From a virus, in the IMG/VR virus record IMGVR_UViG_3300005731_000013, positions 62,001 through 126,000 of that record: 64,000 nucleotides of DNA. The stretch is one strand, 5' to 3'. This document shows positions 33,401 to 42,800 of the stretch, piece by piece. Position 1 is the stretch's first letter; each line of letters begins with the position of its first letter. The translations under genes and the position numbers were made by a program. The notes under the pieces are model-generated. The model was not told the origin of the DNA. It saw only the letters and a program-made list of their open reading frames with translations, and did not search any database.

Positions 33401-33891
33401 AGTGGTTAGCAGGAACAAGAAATATTGACAATATGCCATCTATTCCAACAGAATCTGAACTTGAAACTCAATTTGCTGAATTAAATACAAAGAAAGCAAT
33501 AAGTGATTCTATCGTATATCGTGCTTCAGAATATAAAGTATTGTTTGGTGAATTAGCTGATATTGAATTACAAGGAAGATTTAACATTGTGAAAGTATCA
33601 GGAACAACATTAACTGATAGTGAGATTAAGTCTAGAGTGTTGACATCAATTAATGAATTTTTTGATTTAGATAACTGGGACTTTGGTGAAACATTTTATT
33701 TCACGGAATTGTCAGCATACATACATCAGCAATTGCCTGGAATAATTAGCAGTGTTGTTATTATTCCAGTTCAGACTGAAAGCCAATTTGGTGATTTATT
33801 CCAAATTACTCCGAATAGTAATGAATTATTCATTCCAGACGTAACATTACAAGACATAGATATTGTCGACTCATTAAATGCATTAAGGTGA
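30469..33891 (+). CDS. 6: Baseplate wedge protein gp6, enlarged
   Basis: gp6 dimers form the inner ring of the T4-type baseplate. The N-terminus has the family signatures: YDTIRGALVEYIKQQYPENY, NDWIQSSEFVALIETLSFLA and FRIDQAGRENFLSTATRRES. The C-terminus has the conserved wedge domain (SEYKVLFGELADIELQGRFN, WDFGETFYFTELSAYIHQQL). At 1140 residues it is far longer than T4 gp6 (660). The excess includes a Gly-rich beta module at about 595-670 (GGSGYTSIPTVTIRGTGTG, LTDGGQNYQNPVIVDIDG), a type that also appears in the next gene. Order 25-6 is as in T4. The stop is followed within five bases by the next ATG. Confidence 0.9.
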   Translation: MSQSIRQRNLFAAEDYRVIYDSFRQANFQAYDYDTIRGALVEYIKQQYPENYNDWIQSSEFVALIETLSFLAHSLAFRIDQAGRENFLSTATRRESVLRIAEFLGYTATRHQPARGQLKVVGIRTTQDVYDINGASLKNTTIDFEDAYQNFLLVMNEILNDTNKFGRPTNSVSIGNVKTDLYSTNNSADRNIVFQINGDVNNVTRSFEIHSLDIDSSEQLVEAEPNPDSSFDLVYKNDSQGLGSGNTGFFVGFKQGNLQYNDINADQAISNLVIDLGASDVNDSDIWVQGINGDGEVQDSWTKVDSTFGANTMFNTIRQDNRKLYSVKTVDNDNVNVIFGDGVYSEIPRGILRIWYRTGLNQTYTLDTSDIGTVSFSFDYNAKDNNTYKVTFTCELQSPVTNAAAQETITSIKNNAGRVFATQDRMITADDYSVYPLTVSENIKKLKAVNRTYTGHSRFIKSQDPTATYQNVDMFADDGYLYTEGKVFRSSLDLPTNLSAEQIYERYLADIIKNPEVINTFYDKYDVNNVSYTTSATSYEWQQITSGYKGSTGYLTKNSVIQKVGSNATNDLNILRPGAIVEFIEDPYGTGSLGEAGDSLNIVDGGSGYTSIPTVTIRGTGTGATAIASVSGGKVTSVVLTDGGQNYQNPVIVDIDGNGTGASVSVVISNSTRTWARVIDVTSEGQGVVDTNGNPTGLTSRGQGTIILNKSIPNTARVSRIFPAYKTEFSTDEKNNILSELTSLNNFGLRYSTVDNEWIVIQSGDLPDEDENNPDYFSLDYAGNETNGNLDHSWLIRVNYSADAWRFISRRVRYVFGSDNQLRFYNQNGRRKFNVDTNKPEYDQVVVNSVNTQPGGSDYPMGVDSVFFVHKYYTEPDGYTDDRKMIVTLADYNNDNYPDNPMSFKNLVSNDTITIGEITDDGNTYVVRTDDGTSVTGRDNLSVKWSRISSSNYRIDPSLSNIIDVFVLNQNYDTKYREWLAGTRNIDNMPSIPTESELETQFAELNTKKAISDSIVYRASEYKVLFGELADIELQGRFNIVKVSGTTLTDSEIKSRVLTSINEFFDLDNWDFGETFYFTELSAYIHQQLPGIISSVVIIPVQTESQFGDLFQITPNSNELFIPDVTLQDIDIVDSLNALR

Positions 33892-33895
33892 TTAA

Positions 33896-36800
33896 ATGGC
33901 AAACAAATACATAGCCAATCCAACAACAGTAGTAAATTCAACACAAACCGCAGAAACAACTAATAGTCAAGAAATTCAAGATTACAGTGTGTTTCTACCT
34001 AATGTGAACCGTTCAGAATCATTAACACGATTTTTTGGCGCAACAGTAAATCAATTATTGAGCTCAGGCTCAACACAAAGTATTGATGCATATTGGGGGA
34101 GATTGTCTGGTAAAAATTATAATCCTGAATCAGAATTATTCAATCCAGAAATGGATGCAACCAGATTAAATTATCAATTTCAACCTGGTATTACGTCAAA
34201 AGTCGGAACTGACACACATCAAACAGTGTCATATATCAATTGGTTAAAACGTTTAGAAAGTTTAGGAACTGATTTGACCAATCATGATAGATTGTTTAGC
34301 GAAGATGGATATGTTCTAGATTTACCAGTCAATGCCGATATGATGATTAATTACTCAAATTATTATTGGTTAGAAGGCGATATCCCGTTGGTTCAAATTG
34401 AAGCAACGGTAGCAGATCCTATCGATATAGATTCTATTGTTGCTCAATCAACATATACTACTCCTATTCTAGAAAATCATAAATCAATTGAATTTGTATC
34501 TGGTATTCGTGTCCAATTTATTGGTAGCAATATTACTAGCACAAGTGGCGATTATTTTGCTGATTATACATATTACGTCGAAAATGTTGGTAGACAGGGC
34601 GGCATCAAATTGGTGCCGATAACTGATAACAACGGCGTAAATTTATTTCCTACCGTTACTCCATATTCAATCGCAATTCCAGAAGGCTGGGATACAGTGG
34701 ATTGGGATTCAACACCTTGGAGCGGAACAGCTGATTTTGAAGAATATGACATTGCGACCAATGCAACAAGAGATGATTTAAATCTTAATAAGAGTTACAT
34801 TGTTATGGAACGATGGGCAACTGATATGAATCCTTGGGCGAGATCAAACAAATGGTTTTCTTTGTACGCATTACAGGCCGCAACAGAATTTAATGAGTTA
34901 GATATTGAAGCATATCAGAATGTTCGCACTCGTGCAGATAGACCAATCATTGAATTTAATGCTAATATGGAATTATTTAATACATGTTCTAATTATGTTG
35001 AAACTGTTGATTATGTGATTAGTTTATCACAAGTTACTGTATTATTGTCTGGTGTGTCTGAATTCTTTATTGATGATGAACATGCTTTGCAAGATGGTGA
35101 TATTGTGCTAGTTGCAAAAGAAGACGAGAATGGTATAGAAATTACAGATCCATTGTCTGGCTCATACAGTCCGTCATTCAGTTCAGCCTTCAATTTAGGT
35201 GTGCAGACTACATTCTATGAAAATTCATATATTGTATCTGGAACTGGTGGCACTATGACGCTAATTCCACATAATACCTATAACGATGACGAATTTGTTG
35301 TAATTGATAAAGGTGTGTTTAAAGGACAAGTTTATGGATTCAAAGATGACGAATGGGGTATTTCACAAGTTAAAAATACTAGAGGGCAAGCGCCTCTATT
35401 TAATTTGTATAATCAAGAACAGACTCTATTGACAGATTTTGATGATAATGACTTTTCTGGTGATAAAATATTTGGATATAAAACAAATGGTGCGAGCGGA
35501 TATGACCGTGAATTAGATATACATCCGATCTATACAAATCAAGGAACATTTAATGATTATCAATTTGAATGGACCTTATCTAATCAACGTTATAATCAGA
35601 ATATCATTAATGATACATCTGAAGAAATTCGCGGATATTATTTTTGGAAAGACAGAGAAAATAATAAATTTTATAATGGCTGGTCAAATATTGATCAACG
35701 TGTGCCTGTCATTCAAACAAAAATTGCAGATGGCGTCAATCAACCTGTATTCGAATTAGGAACTGATAAAGTATCAAGATCTCAAGAATATTCAGTTACA
35801 TTTGAAAATGATGAATACAGGTGGTATGAACATAGTTATATCGCAAGAACACCAATAGGCTCGCCTAATCCATCATTCGTTTGGAAATATGATACTGATT
35901 ATACAATTAATACCGTAATTAGTAATTCGTCAAATTCTTTAGAATTTGTTGATCCGTTTGGTAATTCAACAAATATTGCAACAACGATAATAAATGATGT
36001 ATTGACTACTGTCAATGTAAATTCATCATATGAATATAATAAAATTATATATCGCAATCAAAATGATGCAACTGTATTTGGTGAAATATTTTTAAGCAAC
36101 TACAATCATAACAGATATATTGTTCAACACAACGGACAATACTTGATTGAAGATGAAGATTATACTTTTGCAGGCACAACCTTGACAATAACAAAGACAT
36201 TATTTGAAAATGATGTAATTGAATTGTCATATGTTGCAGATGTAGATTTAGAAAATGTAGTTTATGATGTTGCACCAGTTCATTTTTACAACAGTGACAA
36301 TAATCCATTTACTGAAATTGGGTATGATGATTTGATTTCACATCTAGGTGAACAGATGAATAATATGCCTGGCTTTAATGGAAAAGTGTCTGGAACAAAT
36401 AATTACTACAATATATATCGTCCACATTCATATGGCGGGAAAATTCGTCAACAAATATTTGGAACTAAAAAGATTCAATATTTGATGGATCAAGAAACAA
36501 TAAATCCAGTCCGTGCTTTAAAAACCTTTGCGTCTGATTATACATCATTTAAAACATATTTTAAAAACAAAGTGTATCAATTATGGACTACTGAAAGTTG
36601 GACAAGTGTTAAAGATTTAGTTGATCGTGCAATAAATGATATCAATATTGGCAAATCTGATGACTTTAAATATGCACATAGTGATATGGCATATACAAAG
36701 CAGCCTAGAACAAATGTAGCAGCAATAACTGATGCAACCACTACATTTGCATTACCAGCTGTGATCAACAAATATGGCGACTCTCAAAATCATGTTCAAG

Positions 36801-39800
36801 TTTGGCTTAAAGAATATGACGGAGTCAGCAGTTATGTTGAGCGACCATTAGTCAAAGGTATTGATTATAATATTGTTGATGACAATGTTGAATTGGCAAA
36901 TGCAGTCAATTTGAATGGAAGTTCAGATCCGGCAACATTGACCATACGATGGTATGATTATCAACAGTTGAGCCATATCCCATTCAGTTCAGTCAAATTA
37001 GGATTCTTTAGACCAACTCAAGTGGAAATTTTAGATGGAATTTTGATTGGTCATGATGGTGCTCGTCATGAGGCATCAGGCACAGAATTTAATGATATGA
37101 ATAGTAGTTCATTTGATGTAGTGACATCTGCATTATATGATTTTGAATTGCGTGTTTTCAATAATTTAGTAGATAAACATTCAATACAAGATGACATGTA
37201 TAATTATGACATGGGCGAATTATTCCCTAATCCGACTGACGAATTTGCATATTCATTAGCTGATTTGAACATTCATCTAGATGATTGGTTCAACCGTTGG
37301 GCAGTTAATAATAATATAACAGATTTAAATACCGTTGCATATGATGCTGGTGATGAATTTACTTGGAATTATAAATCAGTCTCTCCGTTTATCGGAAGCT
37401 GGAGAGCGTTGTATGTCTATATGTTTGGAACCTATAGACCAGATACACATCCTTGGGAAATGCTAGGACACAAAGTCAAGCCATTATGGTGGGATGCAAC
37501 CTATTCTTGGGATGCTGGTGCAGAACGTGATGCATTATTAACCGCATTAAAATTTGGTATTGTTGGAAATTCATCAACACCTGATGTAATTGACATTCGT
37601 TATGCTAGACATAATTATGATTGGGATAATGATATATTAGTTACAACTGATGGTGTGTTGAATGGCCCTGTAACTGCAAACGTTGTAGCATCTCCTGATG
37701 CTATTGATGCATCTAAGAAATTTGTATTTGGCGACTGGGGTGAAGTTGAAAACCAATGGCGAAATACATCAGAATATTATTATGCCTTGGCAGAAGCGTA
37801 TTTGCAATTATCACCATATAGTACACATGAATTATATTGGACGTTGCATGATTGGAATATTAATACAAATGTAACAGAAGCACAATGGGTTAATACAAAT
37901 TATTGTCAACGACGTTCATCATCAGAAATACATAATCAAGTAATAACTGATGGCGTCATCTCAAGTATTAAAGTTGTGAATGGCGGAACAGATTATACCA
38001 GTTTAGAATTGGCGTTCGATCAAGATGCTGTTTGCTATAAAAATGCATCAGCAATTGCATATTTAGATAATGGCAACGTGACTAATGTTGCTGTAACAGA
38101 ACCTGGCAGAGGCTTTGATAATGCGCCAAATGTTACATTGACTGCAAATGAAGAAGGCGACGGTGTTGTTCTAGAATATAATATTGATATGCAGTATCAT
38201 GTAACCCATTTGGGATTCAATACATTACCTGCAGAACAATATATTGATATATCATCTGATACAACAGCATTATCTGAACTTTTAGAAGAATTGAGCATCA
38301 ATTATATGTTGCATGTAGGCGGGTTCACTGACCAGCGAATCTTGTCTATTGAATTGGATGGTGATTATGCTGATGGAGTTATAAATGTTCCTGAAGATAG
38401 TTATTCGATTTTATTAGATAGAGGCGCACCAACAACATCTGTGTTCTATTCTGGAGTTAAAATTGATAAAGTTGAAGGTAAAGGTTATGTTGTAAATGGA
38501 TATAATCTAGATAGTAAATATTTTAATTATCTGACTCCATCAACAGCAGGAACGCAGACTAAGATTGAAATTGACAATGTGTCGGTTATCAAACATAAAA
38601 AATGGCGGAATGAAATAACACGGGTGCAATATGGAACTAGTTTCCATAAGCGTCAAGATTTATATTCATTCCTATTAGGTCTAGCACAATATTATGAATT
38701 AATCGGATTCGACGTAGTTACGCAATGGGAAATTGACGCCTTGGATGTTATGCGTTGGGCAATTGATTCAACACAAACAGAACCATATTATGTTAATGGT
38801 ATTGATGAATCATTGGTATATGCACAAGGCTCAACAGGAGTGGTGCAGACTATTGATGTAAATTATCATGGCGTTGCGAATGTAATTGACAATACATTCG
38901 CAAAAATTAAGCAGGCTGATTTGCTTGTATTGCGAAATGATACAGATACAGAAGTTACATTGAAAGATTCATCTAATAGGATTTATGGTATTGGATTGAA
39001 TGTTATAGAATATGAACATATTATTTCAATTGACAATGTCAGTATGTTCAATGACATTTTTTATATTCCTGAAATCGGCGCTGGACATAATCGTGTGCGA
39101 TTGGTTGGTGAAAAAACTCGTAATTGGAATGGTCGAATTGAAGCACCTGGTTACTTGGTTCAAGATACAGGATTGATCCTAAATATTGAATCAAGTGTTC
39201 GTGAATTCGAACATGATTGGATTTCATCTGAAAGTAAAGCATTAGAACGATTAACACGTCAAACAATTGGATTTAATGTAGGTTACAGCAAGCCTACATA
39301 CATGACTGATATGTTTATTGGTGATAAATCAGCATATAAATTTGAACAAGGCGAAAGAAAATATCGAGGAACAGAATCTGCAATTGAAGCCATGACACGA
39401 AATAAAAATATTTTCGGTGTCGAATTCGAACACAATCTATATGAGTCTTGGATGGTAAGACTTGGTGATTATGGAGATGTTTCGGAACGCAATCCATTGC
39501 AATTTGAAATTGATAATAATAAAATTAAAACAAATCCGCAACATATCAGATTTAATGCAGCATTCACTAGCGATAAATCAAATGATTTGATTATAGACTT
39601 ACATAAAGGGTCAGATAATGCAATAAGTGGTGATTTTGATACACCATTTGAATTATATGATGTATTGCCGAAAGACAATACAAGCATTGTGGCAAATGAA
39701 CCATTTCAGAACTTTACACGAGACGCGGGTCTGCCAATTGTTGATGAAATTGATTATTTCTTAAGTTCAATTGATGATATATCAACAATTTACGATCCAA

Positions 39801-42800
39801 TTGCTGATTATGCATTGATCCCAAATTGGTCTGAAACAACAGCGTATATTCAAGGTGAACAAGTAAGACGATACGGCAAAGTATATAGCTTGTTGATAAA
39901 TTCAACAGGTATTACAAATGTCAATGATGACATCACGATACGTGGAACACAAGTATATCCAACTGTTGAAAATGATACTACATTTATCGCAAATGATATC
40001 ACTGTAACATTTGCAAAAACAAATGCAAGCACATCTTATGACACTATCACAATTGATGGAACCATATCCAATCCTGTAGTGCCTTCTGGACAAACGTTGA
40101 CTATTGATGGAGTGAATATCAACTTCATCAATACTGAAACATCTGTGATTTATGATGATATTGAATTAGTAGGCAATGTTTCATTTCCAACTATACAAAA
40201 CAATGTTACTGAACAATTAGTGATTGGTTATGCAAATGATGCAGACTCAGCATTGACTACTGTGACTGTTGACTTTAATGAATTAGCTACTACTGAATCA
40301 ATGCAAACCATATGGGCAGACGCGTTGGATATCGCATCTGTTACAGATGCCATCGGTATGGCAACAACCCATCTAAATGCATTAGAAACATTACGAGCAG
40401 CATATGTTGCAGCTACTAATGTTGCGACATGGGAAGCAACATTAGACAATTACTATGACTTCAGTGGCACACCAAATAGATTATTAAATCCAGAATTTTG
40501 GGGTGAAGAAGTAAATGCAAACCTAGGCGCAAGTTGGGAGGCGGCAGCTCGCAATTTAATCCAATCTGAAATAGATTTAATTGCAGACTTATCTGGCAAT
40601 GCCGCAACTGAAACAATTGCATCAATTGTAAGTGGCACATTGAATGATGCAGCACAATTCAATTTAGATTTGGATGCTGCAAATACATTATTAGATTATG
40701 ACATCGCTGTCAATGAAAAAAATAAAAATCTATTAGATTTTGTATTATATATATTGCCAAATGGTGACGAAACAATCGCATTAGGCAAACAAATTACTGT
40801 AACTTATCCTAGCGGATATGTAATTGATGATATTGATTCAATTATTACTAAAATTGAAAATGCGCTGTCAACAGCATCAGCACCAGTTGATATCACAGTA
40901 ACTAATGTAAATGATACAGTGGTATTGAGCAGAATTTCACCGAGTGAAGGTTATAGACTAGGCGTTGCAACTAATGACGATCTAGGATTTGATGCAACTC
41001 ATAATGATGTGACTGCCTCAGGAACAACAAACACTGGACCAGTAGATCTAGAATTGACGGATATTGTTGAAAGTATCAACAATGCAAATATTGCAGGTGT
41101 TTCAGCACAATCAGCTAACAATGTTGTTCGCATATTGAGTGTGAATCAAATTTTGACAATCGATCAATCAACTGCATTGACAAATTTAGGTATCAATGCA
41201 GGTGTTACGAATGCAACACCTAATGTCACAGACGTTCCTGTTGATCTATCAATTGGCGATGTAATAACACAAATCAATGCAAGCGGAATAACTGATCTGG
41301 TTGCATCACAAATAAATGGAGTATTGATTCTAACTTACACTGGTGATGAATTAATTATTGGTGAGGGAACAGCAAATACAACATTGGGGATTACATCAGG
41401 AACATATGAATCATTTGTTGATGATGTTCAAAATGAATTTAATGAAGACGATTGGACTCAAATCACAGATCCAGCTCATTTCAATATATGGACAATTGAT
41501 AATGATAGCACTTATCAAGATTCTATAGATAACAATAATAGTTATGATGTGTATCAGACATTAGATTTTGAAATTGGTGTTACGGAAATATGTGCAGGTG
41601 AAGAAAATGGTGATGATGCCTTAATTAAAACTGATAATGAACATACATTAGGGATAGGCGACTATGTGTTGATAGTCAATTCAACATGTGTGCCGTCAGT
41701 TGATGGAATCCATCAAGTTACAAGTGTAATGGATACTACTAAGTTCTTTATTGATCGATATATTGATCAAAAAGGATACACTGGTAAAGTTATTCCTATT
41801 CGTTCAGTCAGATTTCCAGATTCAGCACAGGCGGCCGCAGCTATTGAAGGTAGCTTATATTCAAATGGAGCGCTAGGCATCAGTAATGATGATTACGTAT
41901 ATGTTGATCTTGTATTAGATGACGATGGCAATTCATTAGGATATGGCGGAACATACAAAGTTGCAAGCACAGAAAATGGATCTGGTATAGAACTATACCG
42001 TGCTGAAGTAGGCAAGACAAATAATACTAAAATTAAGAATGGTAAATTGTATAGTTATGAAAGTGGTGACATCATTTCAACTTATGAAGTATTTGATCCA
42101 CTCAAAGGAATCATTCCTGGGATTGCAGATTATGAAATTGATTTCCGTAGTGAATATGATAATGCAAAATATAATAACTCAACTGATGCAGATGTTGAAT
42201 TGCGTCTAGATAATGTATGGGGTCCTGCACAAGTTGGAAAAGTTTGGTGGGATCTATCAAATGCAATATATCTTAATTATGATCAACATACGCCAGAATA
42301 TCGCCAATTGCATTGGGGCAGTATGTTCCCTACAGCCACAATTGATGTTTATGAATGGACTAAGAGTCCTGTAACACCTGATGAATATCTGTCAGCAGTT
42401 GAAGCAGGAACAATAATTGATGGAATAGAATTGACAGGAACACCATATAGTATGGTCGACCAGTATGGCGAAGAACAGTTTAATTGGTCAGAAGATATTG
42501 AGTTGAATGTGAATACTAATCAATTAGAAACATATTATTATTTCTGGGTCAGCAATAAAACAACAACACCTACAATGGATAGATTGTATTCTGTCACCCA
42601 GATTGCACAAATAATTGAAGATCCAACAGCACATAATGTATCTTGGATGGCTGCAACCAGTGAAAATACATTGTTGGTGACTGATTTGACTCAAAATTCT
42701 GGTTATGATGATTTGATTATGCAAGTAAATTTTGATACACACAAATCTGCATATCACCAAGAATTTTTGATGCTGGCTGAAAATGACCCAGACTTATATA

